From: Marthasterias glacialis
Taxonomy: Eukaryota; Echinodermata; Asteroidea; Forcipulatida; Asteriidae
Direction: 5' to 3'
NCBI GenBank assembly: GCA_911728455.2
Contig: OU452232.1
Location: forward strand, 3,170,501 to 3,234,500
Length of the DNA stretch: 64,000 nucleotides
In this document: positions 34,648-48,596 of the stretch, piece by piece
Layout of the letters: the number at the start of each line of letters is the position of its first letter
Numbering within the stretch: the stretch's first letter is position 1
Notes under the pieces: model-generated
Seen by the model: only the letters and a program-made list of their open reading frames with translations
The model's database searches: none
Told to the model about the DNA's origin: nothing
Made by a program: the position numbers and the translations under genes

Positions 34648-37385
34648 CGCCGAAAAAAGAAGTCGGCAGCGCCATGGCCAATGACTCCAGAAATAATGGG
34701 GCTAGAGAGAAATTTCTTGTACCTGCAGGTAGCTGCCATAGTCCTGCATCCGAAAATCTGGTTTTCCCGGCCAGCCAAGGCCATCTTCCGCCTTGAAACT
34801 GCCAGAGAACTGGGCTGCTCCGAATGCGCTTCAAACACCTGTCTAATGGCACTTTTGTACACGAAGCTGTAACAGAGTGAAAACAAGACTTAGCAACGGC
34901 TCTATCTCCCAAAGTATTGGCAGAAAACTGACAAGTCTGACACTGTTGGAAAGCCCTGCTCATGGGCTTTCTGAAAATGCCGGTCTTGGGGTTGTGGGAT
35001 CAACAGGTAGGATGCCAGGGACCGCGGAGTGAGGACACCCCGAACATGTTCAGTGCATACGGCCATGCTCTGTGTACGTCAACAATAGCCAAGGCCGGTA
35101 CGTGTGTGCTGGACTGAAGCCAGCAAAAAAAAAAAAAAAAAAAAACGCAGAAAAAAGAAGTCGGCAGCGCCATGGCCAATAACTCCAGAAATAATGGGGC
35201 TAGAGAGAAATTTCTTGTACCTGCAGGTAGCTGCCATAGTCCTGCATCCGAAAATCTGGTTTTCCCGGCCAGCCAAGGCCATCTTCCGCCTTGAAACCAC
35301 CAGAGAACGGGGCTGCTCCGAATGCGCTTCAAACACCTGTCTAATGGCACTTTTGTACACGAAGCTGTAACAGAGTGAAAACAAGACTTAGCAACGGCTC
35401 TATCTCCCAAAGTATTGGCGGAAAACTGACAAGTCTGACACTGTTGGAAAGCCCTGCTCATGGGCTTTCCGAAAATGCCGGTCTTGGGGTTGTGGGATAA
35501 ACAGGGAGGATGCCAAAGACCGCGGAGTGAGGACACCCCGAACATGTTCAGTGCATACGGCCATGCTCTGTGTACGTCAACAATAGCCAAGGCCGGTACG
35601 TGTGTGCTGGACTGAAGCCAGCAAGAAAGGAAAAAAAACGCCGAAAAAAGAAGTCGGCAGCGCCATGGCCAATAACTCCAGAAATAATGGGGCTAGAGAG
35701 AAATTTCTTGTACCTGCAGGTAGCTGCCATAGTCCTGCATCCGAAAATCTGGTTTTCCCGGCCAGCCAAGGCCATCTTCCGTCTTGAAACCACCAGAGAA
35801 CGGGGCTGCTCCGAATGCACTTCAAACACCTGTCTAATGGCACTTTTGTACAAGAAGCTGTAACAGAGTGAAAACAAGACTTAGCAACGGCTCTATCTCC
35901 CAAAGTATTGGCGGAAAACTGACAAGTCTGACACTGTTGGAAAGCCCTGCTCATGGGCTTTCCGAAAATGCCGGTCTTGGGGTTGTGGGATAAACATAGA
36001 GGATGCCAGGGACCGCGGAGTGATGACACCCCGAACATGTTCAGTGCATACGGCCATGCTCTGTGTACGTCAACAATAGCCAAGGCCGGTACGTGTGTGC
36101 TGGACTGAAGCCAGCAAAAAAAAAAAAAGAAAAAAAAAACGCCGAAAAAAGAAGTCGGCAGCGCCATGGCCAATAACTCCAGAAATAATGGGGCTAGAGA
36201 GAAATTTCTTGTACCTGCACTTAGCTGCCATAGTCCTGCATCCGAAAATCTGGTTTTCTAGGCCAGCCAAGGCCATCTTCCGCCTTGAAACCACCAGAGA
36301 ACGGGGCTGCTCCGAATGCGCTTCAAACACCTGTCTAATGGCACTTTTGTACACGAAGCTGTAACAGAGTGAAAACAAGACTTAGCAACAGCTCTATCTC
36401 CCAAAGTATTGGCGGAAAACTGACAAGTCTGACACTGTTGGAAAGCCCTGCTCATGGGCTTTCCGAAAATGCCGGTCTTGGGGTTGTGGGATAAACAGGG
36501 AGGATGCCAGCGACCGCGGAGTGAGGACACCCCGAACATGTTCAGTGCATACGGCCATGCTCTGTGTACGTCAACAATAGCCAAGGCCGGTATGTGTGTG
36601 CTGGACTGAAGCCAGCAAAAAAACAAAAAAAAACAAAAAAAAACGCCGAAAAAAGAAGTCGGCAGCGCCATGGCCAATAACTCCAGAAATATTGGGGCTA
36701 GAGAGAAATTTCTTGTACCTGCAGGTAGCTGCCATAGTCCTGCATCCGAAAATCTGGTTTTGCCGGCCAGCCAAGGCCATCTTCCGCCTTGAAACCACCA
36801 GAGAACGGGGCTGTTCCGAATGCGCTTCAAACACCTGTCTAATGGCACTTTTGTACACGAAGCTGTAACAGAGTGAAAACAAGACTTAGCAACGGCTCTA
36901 TTTCCCAAAGTATTGGCGGAAAACTGACAAGTCTGACACTGTTGGAAAGCCCTGCTCATGGGCTTTCCGAAAATGCCGGTCTTGGGGTTGTGGGATAAAC
37001 AGGGAGGATGCCAGGGACCGCGGAGTGAGGACACCCCGAACATGTTCAGTGCATACGGCCATGCTCTGTGTACGTCAACAATAGCCAAGGCCGGTACGTG
37101 TGTGCTGGACTGAAGCCAGCAAAAAAAAAAAAAGAAAAAAAAAAAACGCCGAAAAAAGAAGTCGGCAGCGCCATGGCCAATAACTCCAGAAATAATGGGG
37201 CTAGAGAGAAATTTCTTGTACCTGCAGGTAGCTGCCATAGTCCTGCATCCGAAAATCTGGTTTTCCCGGCCAGCCAAGGCCATCTTCCGCCTTGAAACCA
37301 CCAGAGAACGGGGTTGCTCCGAATGCGCTTCAAACACTTGTCTAATGGCACTTTTGTACACGAAGCTGTAACAGAGTGAAAACAA
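31892..37385 (+). repeat. Monomers 65-75, transition zone
   Basis: Ends 32388, 32885, 33380, 33883, 34382, 34886, 35384, 35877, 36378, 36882, 37385. Unit 66 is another type-a copy of the preceding trimer. From about 35.3 kb GAAACCACC mostly replaces GAAACTACC, and AAAATCTGG becomes common. Unit 69 lacks two bases at GTATGAACAA (34071-34080). Unit 72 has an atypical tract with two G clusters near 35614-35622. CAGCGACC first appears in unit 74 (36509). Confidence 0.8.
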
Positions 37386-39870
37386 GACTTAGCAACGGCT
37401 CTATCTCCCAAAGTATTGGCGGAAAACTGACAAGTCTGACACTGTTGGAAAGCCCTGCTCATGGGCTTTGCGAAATGCCGGTCTTGGGGTTGTGGGATAA
37501 ACAGGGAGGATGCCAGCGACCGCGGAGTGAGGACACCCCGAACATGTTCAGTGCATACGGCCATGCCCTGTGTACGTCAACAATAGCCAAGGCCGGTATG
37601 TGTGTGCTGGACTGAAGCCAGCAAAAAAAAAAAAAAAAAAAAAAAATGCCGAAAAAAGAAGTCGGCAGCGCCATGGCCAATAACTCCAGAAATAATGGGG
37701 CTAGAGAGAAATTTCTTGTACCTGCAGGTAGCTGCCATAGTCCTGCATCCGAAAATCCGGTTTTCCCGGCCAGCCAAGGCCATCTTTCGCCTTGAAACTA
37801 CCAGAGAACGGGGCTGTTCCGAATGCGCTTCAAACACCTGTCTAATGGCACTTTTGTACACGAAGCTGTAACAGAGTGAAAACAAGACTTAGCAACGGCT
37901 CTATCTCCCAAAGTATTGGAGGAAAACTGACAAGTCTGACACTGTTGGAAAGCCCTGCTCATGGGCTTTCCGAAAATGCCGGTCTTGGGGTTGTGGAATA
38001 CACAGGGAGGATGCCAGGGACCGCGGAGTGAGGACACCCCGAACATGTTCAGTGCATACGGCCATGCTCTGTGTACGTCAACAATAGCCAAGGCCGGTAC
38101 GTGTGTGCTGGACTGAAGCCAGCAAGAAAAGAAAAAAAAAACGCCGAAAAAAGAAGTCGGCAGCGCCATGGCCAATAACTCCAGAAATAATGGGGCTAGA
38201 GAGAAATTTCTTATACCTGCAGGTAGCTGCCATAGTCCTGCACCCGAAAATCTGGTTTTCCTGGCCAGCCAAGGCCATCTTCCGCCTTGAAACCACCAGA
38301 GAACAGGGCTGCTCCGAATGCGCTTCAAACACCTGTCTAATGGCACTTTTGTACACGAAGCTGTAACAGAGTGAAAACAAGACTTAGCAACGGCTCTATC
38401 TCCCAAAGTATTGGCGGAAAACTGACAAGTCTGACACTGTTGGAAAGCCCTGCTCATGGGCTTTCCGAAAATGCCGGTCTTGGGGTTGTGGGATAAACAG
38501 GGAGGATGCCAGGGACCGCGGAGTGAGGACACCCCGAACATGTTCAGTGCATACGGCCATGCTCTGTGTACGTCAACAATAGCCAAGGCCGGTACGTGTG
38601 TGCTGGACTGAAGCCAGCAAAAAAAAGAAAAAAACGCCGAAAAAAGAAGTCGGCAGCGCCATGGCCAATAACTCCAGAAATAATAGGGCTAGAGAGAAAT
38701 TTCTTGTACCTGCAGGTAGCTGCCATAGTCCTGCATTCGAAAATGTGGTTTTCCCGGCCAGCCAAGGCCATCTTCCGCCTTGAAACCACCAGAGAACGGG
38801 GTTGCTCCGAATGCGCTTCAAACACTTGTCTAATGGCACTTTTGTACACGAAGCTGTAACAGAGTGAAAACAAGACTTAGCAACGGCTCTATCTCCCAAA
38901 GTATTGGCGGAAAACTGACAAGTCTGACACTGTTGGAAAGCCCTGCTCATGGGCTTTGCGAAATGCCGGTCTTGGGGTTGTGGGATAAACAGGGAGGATG
39001 CCAGCGACCGCGGAGTGAGGACACCCCGAACATGTTCAGTGCATACGGCCATGCCCTGTGTACGTCAACAATAGCCAAGGCCGGTACGTGTGTGCTGGAC
39101 TGAAGCCAGCAAAAAAAAAAAAAAAAAAAAAAAAAACCGCCGAAAAAAGAAGTCGGCAGCGCCATGGCCAATAACTCCAGAAATAATGGGGCTAGAGAGA
39201 AATTTCTTGTACCTGCAGGTAGCTGCCATAGTCCTGCATCCGAAAATCCGGTTTTCCCGGCCAGCCAAGGCCATCTTCCGCCTTGAAACTACCAGAGAAC
39301 GGGGCTGTTCCGAATGCGCTTCAAACACCTGTCTAATGGCACTATTGTACACGAAGCTGTAACAGAGTGAAAACAAGACTTAGCAACGGCTCTATCTCCC
39401 AAAGTATTGGAGGAAAACTGACAAGTCTGACACTGTTGGAAAGCCCTGCTCATGGGCTTTCCGAAAATGCCGGTCTTGGGGTTGTGGAATACACAGGGAG
39501 GATGCCAGGGACCGCGGAGTGAGGACACCCCGAACATGTTCAGTGCATACGGCCATGCTCTGTGTACGTCAACAATAGCCAAGGCCGGTACGTGTGTGCT
39601 GGACTGAAGCCAGCAAGAAAAGAAAAAAAAACGCCGAAAAAAGAAGTCGGCAGCGCCATGGCCAATAACTCCAGAAATAATGGGGCTAGAGAGAAATTTC
39701 TTATACCTGCAGGTAGCTGCCATAGTCCTGCATCCGAAAATCTGGTTTTCCTGGCCAGCCAAGGCCATCTTCCGCCTTGAAACCACCAGAGAACAGGGCT
39801 GATCCGAATGCGCTTCAAACACCTGTCTAATGGCACTTTTGTACACGAAGCTGTAACAGAGTGAAAACAA
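37386..39870 (+). repeat. Trimer-spaced duplication, about 1,490-bp shift (monomers 76-77 and 79-80)
   Basis: Ends 37885, 38380, 38873, 39376, 39870. Units 76 and 79 share GGGCTTTGCGAAATGCC and CATGCCCTGTG. Units 77 and 80 share ATTGGAGGAAAAC, GTGGAATACACAGG, an A-tract with two G, and TTCTTATACCTGC. The intervening unit 78 matches 81 only partly, so the third position of the trimer is not well kept. Confidence 0.85.
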
Positions 39871-40862
39871 GACTTAGCAACGGCTCTATCTCCCAAAGTA
39901 TTGGCGGAAAACTGACAAGTCTGACACTGTTGGAAAGCCCTGCTCATGGGCTTTCCGAAAATGCCGGTCTTGGGGTTGTGGGTAAAACAGGGAGGATGCC
40001 AGGGACCGCGGAGTGAGGACAAGCCGAACATGTTCAGTGCATACGGCCATGCTCTGTGTACGTCAACAATAGCCAAGGCCGGTACGTGTGTGCTGGACTG
40101 AAGCCAGCAAAAAAAAGAAAAAAACGCTGAAAAATGAAGTCGGCAGCGCCATGGCCAATAACTCCAGAAATAATGGGGCTAGAGAGAAATTTCTTGTACC
40201 TGCAGGTAGCTGCCATAGTCCTGCATCCGAAAATCCGGTTTTCCCGGCCAGCCAAGGCCATCTTCCGCCTTGAAACTACCAGAGAACGGGGCTGCTCCGA
40301 ATGCGCTTCAAACACCTGTCTAATGGCACTTTTGTACACGAAGCTGTAACAGAGTGAAAACAAGACTTAGCAACGGCTCCATCTCCCAAAGTATTGGCGG
40401 AAAACTAACAAGTCTGACACTGTTGGAAAGCCCTGCTCATGGGCTTTCCGAAAATGCCGGTCTTGGGGTTGTGGGATAAACAGGGAGGATGCCAGGGACC
40501 GCGGAGTGAGGACACCCCGAACATGTTCAGTGCATACGGCCATGCTCTGTGTACGTCAACAATAGCCAAGGCCGGTACGTGTGTGCTGGACTGAAGCCAG
40601 CAAAAAAAAAAAAAAAAAAAAAAAGCCGAAAAAAGAAGTCGGCAGCGCCATGGCCAATAACTCCAGAAATAATGGGGCTAGAGAGAAATTTCTTGTACCT
40701 GCAGGTAGCTGCCATAGTCCTGCATCCGAAAATTTGGTTTTCCCGGCCAGCCAAGGCCATCTTCCGCCTTGAAACCACCAGAGAACGGGGCTGCTCCGAA
40801 TGCGCTTCAAACACCTGTCTAATGGCACTTTTGTACACGAAGCTGTAACAGAGTGAAAACAA
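39871..40862 (+). repeat. Monomers 81-82
   Basis: Ends 40363 and 40862. Unit 81 introduces GTGGGTAAAACAGG with GACAAGCCGAAC and CGCTGAAAAATGAAG, markers repeated with variation in 84, 87, 89, 91 and 94. Unit 82 carries CAAAAAAGCC-type loss of CG after the A-tract and ends like unit 89. Confidence 0.8.
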
Positions 40863-43800
40863 GACTTAGCAACGGCTCTATCTCCCAAAGTCTTGGCGGA
40901 AAACTGACAAGTCTGACACTGTTGGAAAGCCCTGCTCATGGGCTTTCCGAAAATGCCGGTCTTCAGGTTGTGGGATACACAGGGAGGATGCCAGGGACCG
41001 CGGAGTGAGGACACCCCGAACATGTTCAGTGCATACGGCCATGCTCTGTGTACGTCAACAATAGCCAAGGCCGGTACGTGTGTGCTGGACTGAAGCCAGC
41101 AAAAAAAAAAAAAGAAAAAAAAAAAACGCCGAAAAAAGAAGTCGGCAGCGCCATGGCCAATAACTCCAGAAATAATGGGGCTAGAGAGAAATTTCTTGTA
41201 CCTGCAGGTAGCTGCCATAGTCCTGCATCCGAAAATCTGGTTTTTGCCGGCCAGCCGAGGCCATCTTCCGCCTTGAAACCACCAGAGAACGGGGCTGCTC
41301 CGAATGCGCTTCAAACACCTGTCTAATGGCACTTTTGTACACGAAGCTGTAACAGAGTGAAGACAAGACTTAGCAACGGCTCTATCTCCCAAAGTATTGG
41401 CGGAAAACTGACAAGTCTGCACTGTTGGAAAGCCCTGCTCATGGGCTTTCCGAAAATGCCGGTCTTGGGGTTGTGGGTAAAACAGGGAGGATGCCAGGGG
41501 CCGCGGAGTGAGGACAAGCCGAACATGTTCAGTGCATACGGCCATGCTCTGTGTACGTCAACAATAGCCAAGGCCGGTACGTGTGTGCTGGACTGAAGCC
41601 AGCAAAAAAAAAAAAAAAAAAAAAAAAACGCCGAAAAAAGAAGTCGGCAGCGCCATGGCCAATAACTCCAGAAATAATGGGGCTAGAGAGAAATTTCTTG
41701 TACCTGCAGGTAGCTGCCATAGTCCTGCATCCGAAAATTTGGTTTTCCCGGCCAGCCAAGGCCATCTTCCGCCTTGAAACCACCAGAGAACGGGGCTGCT
41801 CCGAATGCGCTTCAAACACCTGTCTAATGGCACTTTTGTACACGAAGCTGTAACAGAGTGAAAACAAGACTTAGCAACGGCTCTATCTCCCAAAGTATTG
41901 GCGGAAAACTGACAAGTCTGACACTGTTGGAAAGCCCTGCTCATGGGCTTTCCGAAAATGCCGGTCTTGGGGTTGTGGGATACACAGGGAGGATGCCAGG
42001 GACCGCGGAGTGAGGACACCCCGAACATGTTCAGTGCATACGGCCATGCTCTGTGTACGTCAACAATAGCCAAGGCCGGTACGTGTGTGCTGGACTGAAG
42101 CCAGCAAAAAAAAAAAAAAAAAAAAAAAAAACGCCGAAAAAAGAAGTCGGCAGCGCCATGGCCAATAAGTCCAGAAATATTGGGGCTAGAGAGAAATTTC
42201 TTGTACCTGCAGGTAGCTGCCATAGTCCTGCATCCGAAAATCCGGTTTTCCCGGCCAGCCAAGGCCATCTTCCGCCTTGAAACCACCAGAGAACGGGGCT
42301 GCTCCGAATGCGCTTCAAACACCTGTCTAATGGCACTTTTGTACACGAAGCTGTAACAGAGTGAAAACAAGACTTAGCAACGGCTCTATCTCCCAAAGTA
42401 TTGGCGGAAAACTGACAAGTCTGACACTGTTGGAAAGCCCTGCTCATGGGCTTTCCGAAAATGCCGGTCTTTGGGTTGTGGGATACACAGGGAGGATGCC
42501 AGGGACCGCGGAGTGAGGACACCCCGAACATGTTCAGTGCATACGGCCATGCTCTGTGTACGTCAACAATAGCCAAGGCCGGTACGTGTGTGCTGGACTG
42601 AAGCCAGCAAAAAAAAAAAAAAAAAAACGCCGAAAAAAGAAGTCGGCAGCGCCATGGCCAATAACTCCAGAAATAATGGGGCTGGAGAGAAATTTCCTGT
42701 ACCTGCAAGTAGCTGCCATAGTCCTGCATCCGAAAAGTTGGTTTTCCCGGCCAGCCAAGGCCATCTTCCGCCTTGAAACCACCAGAGAACGGGGCTGCTC
42801 CGAATGCGCTTCAAACACCTGTCTAATGGCACTTTTGTACACGAAGCTGTAACAGAGTGAAAACAAGACTTAGCAACGGCTCTATCTCCCAAAGTATTGG
42901 CGGAAAACTGACAAGTCTGACACTGTTGGAAAGCCCTGCTCATGGGCTTTCCGAAAATGCCGGTCTTGGGGTTGTGGGTAAAACAGGGAGGATGCCAGGG
43001 ACCGCGGAGTGAGGACAAGCCGAACATGTTCAGTGCATACGGCCATGCTCTGTGTACGTCAACAATAGCCAAGGCCGGTACGTGTGTGCTGGACTGAAGC
43101 CAGCAAAAAAAAGAAAAAAACGCTGAAAAAAGCAGTCGGCAGCGCCATGGCCAATAAGTCCAGAAATATTGGGGCTAGAGAGAAATTTCTTGTACCTGCA
43201 GGTAGCTGCCATAGTCCTGCATCCGAAAATCCGGTTTTCCCGGCCAGCCAAGGCCATCTTCCGCCTTGAAACCACCAGAGAACGGGGCTGCTCCGAATGC
43301 GCTTCAAACACCTGTCTAATGGCACTATTGTACACGAAGCTGTAACAGAGTGAAAACAAGACTTAGCAACGGCTCTATCTCCCAAAGTATTGGCGGAAAA
43401 CTGACAAGTCTGACACTGTTGGAAAGCCCTGCTCATGGGCTTTCCGAAAATGCCGGTCTTTGGGTTGTGGGATACACAGGGAGGATGCCAGGGACCGCGG
43501 AGTGAGGACACCCCGAACATGTTCAGTGCATACGGCCATGCTCTGTGTACGTCAACAATAGCCAAGGCCGGTACGTGTGTGCTGGACTGAAGCCAGCAAA
43601 AAAAAAAAAAAAAAAAACGCCGAAAAAAGAAGTCGGCAGCGCCATGGCCAATAACTCCAGAAATAATGGGGCTGGAGAGAAATTTCCTGTACCTGCAAGT
43701 AGCTGCCATAGTCCTGCATCCGAAAAGTTGGTTTTCCCGGCCAGCCAAGGCCATCTTCCGCCTTGAAACCACCAGAGAACGGGGCTGCTCCGAATGCGCT

Positions 43801-46800
43801 TCAAACACCTGTCTAATGGCACTTTTGTACACGAAGCTGTAACAGAGTGAAAACAAGACTTAGCAACGGCTCTATCTCCCAAAGTATTGGCGGAAAACTG
43901 ACAAGTCTGACACTGTTGGAAAGCCCTGCTCATGGGCTTTCCGAAAATGCCGGTCTTGGGGTTGTGGGTAAAACAGGGAGGATGCCAGGGACCGCGGAGT
44001 GAGGACAAGCCGAACATGTTCAGTGCATACGGCCATGCTCTGTGTACGTCAACAATAGCCAAGGCCGGTACGTGTGTGCTGGACTGAAGCCAGCAAAAAA
44101 AAGAAAAAAACGCTGAAAAAAGCAGTCGGCAGCGCCATGGCCAATAACTCCAGAAATAATGGGGCTAGAGAGAAATTTCTTGTACCTGCAGGTAGCTGCC
44201 ATAGTCCTGCATCCGAAAATTTGGTTTTCCCGGCCAGCCAAGGCCATCTTCCGCCTTGAAACCACCAGAGAACGGGGCTGCTCCGAATGCGCTTCAAACA
44301 CCTGTCTAATGGCACTTTTGTACACGAAGCTGTAACAGAGTGAAAACAAGACTTAGCAACGGCTCTATCTCCCAAAGTCTTGGCGGAAAACTGACAAGTC
44401 TGACACTGTTGGAAAGCCCTGCTCATGGGCTTTCCGAAAATGCCGGTCTTCAGGTTGTGGGATACACAGGGAGGATGCCAGGGACCGCGGAGTGAGGACA
44501 CCCCGAACATGTTCAGTGCATACGGCCATGCTCTGTGTACGTCAACAATAGCCAAGGCCGGTACGTGTGTGCTGGACTGAAGCCAGCAAGAAAAGAAAAA
44601 AAAAACGCCGAAAAAAGAAGTCGGCAGCGCCATGGCCAATAACTCCAGAAATAATGGGGCTAGAGAGAAATTTCTTGTACCTGCAGGTAGCTGCCATAGT
44701 CCTGCATCCGAAAATCTGGTTTTTGCCGGCCAGCCGAGGCCATCTTCCGCCTTGAAACCACCAGAGAACGGGGCTGCTCCGAATGCGCTTCAAACATCTG
44801 TCTAATGGCACTTTTGTACACGAAGCTGTAACAGAGTGAAAACAAGACTTAGCAACGGCTCTATCTCCCAAAGTATTGGCGGAAAACTGACAAGTCTGCA
44901 CTGTTGGAAAGCCCTGCTCATGGGCTTTCCGAAAATGCCGGTCTTGGGGTTGTGGGTAAAACAGGGAGGATGCCAGGGGCCGCGGAGTGAGGACACCCCG
45001 AACATGTTCAGTGCATACGGCCATGCTCTGTGTACGCCAACAATAGCCAAGGCCGGTACGTGTGTGCTGGACTGAAGCCAGCAAAAAAAAAAAAAAAAAA
45101 AAAAAACGCCGAAAAAAGAAGTCGGCAGCGCCATGGCCAATAACTCCAGAAATAATGGGGCTAGAGAGAAATTTCTTGTACCTGCAGGTAGCTGCCATAG
45201 TCCTGCATCCGAAAATTTGGTTTTCCCGGCCAGCCAAGGCCATCTTCCGCCTTGAAACCACCAGAGAACGGGGCTGCTCCGAATGCGCTTCAAACACCTG
45301 TCTAATGGCACTTTTGTACACGAAGCTGTAACAGAGTGAAAACAAGACTTAGCAACGGCTCTATCTCCCAAAGTATTGGCGGAAAACTGACAAGTCTGAC
45401 ACTGTTGGAAAGCCCTGCTCATGGGCTTTCCGAAAATGCCGGTCTTGGGGTTGTGGGATACACAGGGAGGATGCCAGGGACCGCGGAGTGAGGACACCCC
45501 GAACATGTTCAGTGCATACGGCCATGCTCTGTGTACGTCAACAATAGCCAAGGCCGGTACGTGTGTGCTGGACTGAAGCCAGCAAAAAAAAAAAAAAAAA
45601 AAAAAAAAACGCCGAAAAAAGAAGTCGGCAGCGCCATGGCCAATAAGTCCAGAAATATTGGGGCTAGAGAGAAATTTCTTGTACCTGCAGGTAGCTGCCA
45701 TAGTCCTGCATCCGAAAATCCGGTTTTCCCGGCCAGCCAAGGCCATCTTCCGCCTTGAAACCACCAGAGAACGGGGCTGCTCCGAATGCGCTTCAAACAC
45801 CTGTCTAATGGCACTTTTGTACACGAAGCTGTAACAGAGTGAAAACAAGACTTAGCAACGGCTCTATCTCCCAAAGTATTGGCGGAAAACTGACAAGTCT
45901 GACACTGTTGGAAAGCCCTGCTCATGGGCTTTCCGAAAATGCCGGTCTTTGGGTTGTGGGATACACAGGGAGGATGCCAGGGACCGCGGAGTGAGGACAC
46001 CCCGAACATGTTCAGTGCATACGGCCATGCTCTGTGTACGTCAACAATAGCCAAGGCCGGTACGTGTGTGCTGGACTGAAGCCAGCAAAAAAAAAAAAAA
46101 AAACGCCGAAAAAAGAAGTCGGCAGCGCCATGGCCAATAACTCCAGAAATAATGGGGCTGGAGAGAAATTTCCTGTACCTGCAGGTAGCTGCCATAGTCC
46201 TGCATCCGAAAAGTTGGTTTTCCCGGCCAGCCAAGGCCATCTTCCGCCTTGAAACCACCAGAGAACGGGGCTGCTCCGAATGCGCTTCAAACACCTGTCT
46301 AATGGCACTTTTGTACACGAAGCTGTAACAGAGTGAAAACAAGACTTAGCAACGGCTCTATCTCCCAAAGTATTGGCGGAAAACTGACAAGTCTGACACT
46401 GTTGGAAAGCCCTGCTCATGGGCTTTCCGAAAATGCCGGTCTTGGGGTTGTGGGTAAAACAGGGAGGATGCCAGGGACCGCGGAGTGAGGACAAGCCGAA
46501 CATGTTCAGTGCATACGGCCATGCTCTGTGTACGTCAACAATAGCCAAGGCCGGTACGTGTGTGCTGGACTGAAGCCAGCAAAAAAAAGAAAAAAACGCT
46601 GAAAAAAGCAGTCGGCAGCGCCATGGCCAATAACTCCAGAAATAATGGGGCTAGAGAGAAATTTCTTGTACCTGCAGGTAGCTGCCATAGTCCTGCATCC
46701 GAAAATCCGGTTTTCCCGGCCAGCCAAGGCCATCTTCCGCCTTGAAACTACCAGAGAACGGGGCTGCTCCGAATGCGCTTCAAACACCTGTCTAATGGCA

Positions 46801-46835
46801 CTTTTGTACACGAAGCTGTAACAGAGTGAAAACAA
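40863..46835 (+). repeat. Heptameric repeat, about 3,478 bp, with a nested 990-bp dimer (monomers 83-94)
   Basis: Ends 41366, 41867, 42370, 42866, 43359, 43856, 44349, 44845, 45345, 45848, 46342, 46835. Units 83-87 recur as 90-94 at shifts of 3,476-3,479. Markers are CTTCAGGTTG with GCCGGCCAGCCGAGG (83, 90), TCTGCACTGTTGG (84, 91), AATAAGTCC with AAATATTGG (85, 92), GGGCTGGAGAG with CCGAAAAGTTGG (86, 93), and GTGGGTAAAACAGG with AAGCCGAAC (87, 94). Units 88-89 are a second copy of the 86-87 dimer, shift 990. Units 83 and 90 carry different A-tracts despite identical flanking markers. Confidence 0.88.
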
Positions 46836-48565
46836 GACTTAGCAACGGCTCTATCTCCCAAAGTATTGGCGGAAAACTGACAAGTCTGACACTGTTGGAA
46901 AGCCCTGCTCATGGGCTTTCCGAAAATGCCGGTCTTGGGGTTGTGGGATACACAGGGAGGATGCCAGGGACCGCGGAGTGAGGACACCCCGAACATGTTC
47001 AGTGCATACGGCCATGCTCTGTGTACGTCAACAATAGCCAAGGCCGGTACGTGTGTGCTGGACTGAAGCCAGCAAGAAAAAAAAAAAAAACGCCGACAAA
47101 AGAAGTCGGCAGCGCCATGGCCAATAACTCCAGAAATAATGGGGCTAGAGAGAAATTTCTTGTACCTGCAGGTAGCTGCCATAGTCCTGCTTCCGAAAAT
47201 CCCGTTTTCCCGGCCAGCCAAGGCCATCTTCTGCCTTGAAACCACCAGAGAACGAGGCTGCTCCGAATGCGCTTCAAACACCTGTCTAATGGCACTTTTG
47301 TACACGAAGCTGTAACAGAGTGAAAACAAGACTTAGCAACAGCTCTATCTCCCAAAGTATTGGCGGAAAACTGACAAGTCTGACACTGTTTGAAAGCCCT
47401 GCTCATGGGCTTTCCGAAAATGCCGGTCTTGGGATTGTGGGATAAACAGGGAGGATGCCAGCGACCGCGGAGTGAGGACACCCCGAACATATTCAGTGCA
47501 TACGGCAATGCTCTGTGTACGTCAACAATAGCCAAGGCCGGTACGTGTGTGCTGGACTGAAACCAGCAAAAAAAAAAAAAGAAAAAAAAAAACGCCAAAA
47601 AAAGAAGTCGGCAGCGCCATGGCCAATAACTCCAGAAATAATGGGGCTAGAGAGAAATGTCTTGTACCTGCAGGTAGCTGCCATAGTCCTGCATCCGAAA
47701 ATCTGGTTTTCCCGGCCAGCCAAGGCCATCTTCCGCCTTGAAACCACCAGAGAACGGGGCTGCTCCGAATGCGCTTCAAACACCTGTCTAATGGCACTTT
47801 TGTACACGAAGCTGTAACAGAGTGAAAACAAGACTTAGCAACGGCTCTATCTCCCAAAGTATTCGAGGAAAACTGACAAGTCTGACACTGTTGGAAAGCC
47901 CTGCTCATGGGCTTTCCGAAAATGCCGGTCTTGGGGTTGTGGGATACACAGGGAGGATGCCAGGGACCGCAGAGTGAGGACACCCCGAACATGTTCAGTG
48001 CATACGGCCATGCTCTGTGTACGTCAACAATAGCCAAGGCCGGTACGTGTGTGCTGGACTGAAGCCAGCAAAAAAAAAAAAAAAAAAACAAAAAAAAACG
48101 CCGAAAAAAGAAGTCGGCAGCGCCATGGCCAATAACTCCAGAAATAATGGGGCTAGAGAGAAATTTCTTGTACCTGCAGGTAGCTGCCATAGTCCTGCAT
48201 CCGAAAATCTGGTTTTCCCGGCCAGCCAAGGCCATCTTCCGCCTTGAAACCACCAGAGAACGGGGCTGCTCCAAATGCGCTTCAAACACCTGTCTAATGG
48301 CACTTTTGTACACGAAGCTGTAACAGAGTGAAAACAAGACTTAGCAACAGCTCTATCTCCCAAAGTATTGGCGGAAAACTGACAAGTCTGACACTGTTGG
48401 AAAGCCCTGCTCATGGGCTTTCCGAAAATGCCGGTCTTGGGGTTGTGGGATAAACAGGGAGGATGCCAGCGACCGCGGAGTGAGGACACCCCGAACATAT
48501 TCAGTGCATACGGCCATGCTCTGTGTACGTCAACAATAGCCAGTACGTGTGTGCTGGACTGAAAC

Positions 48566-48596
<31 letters not shown>

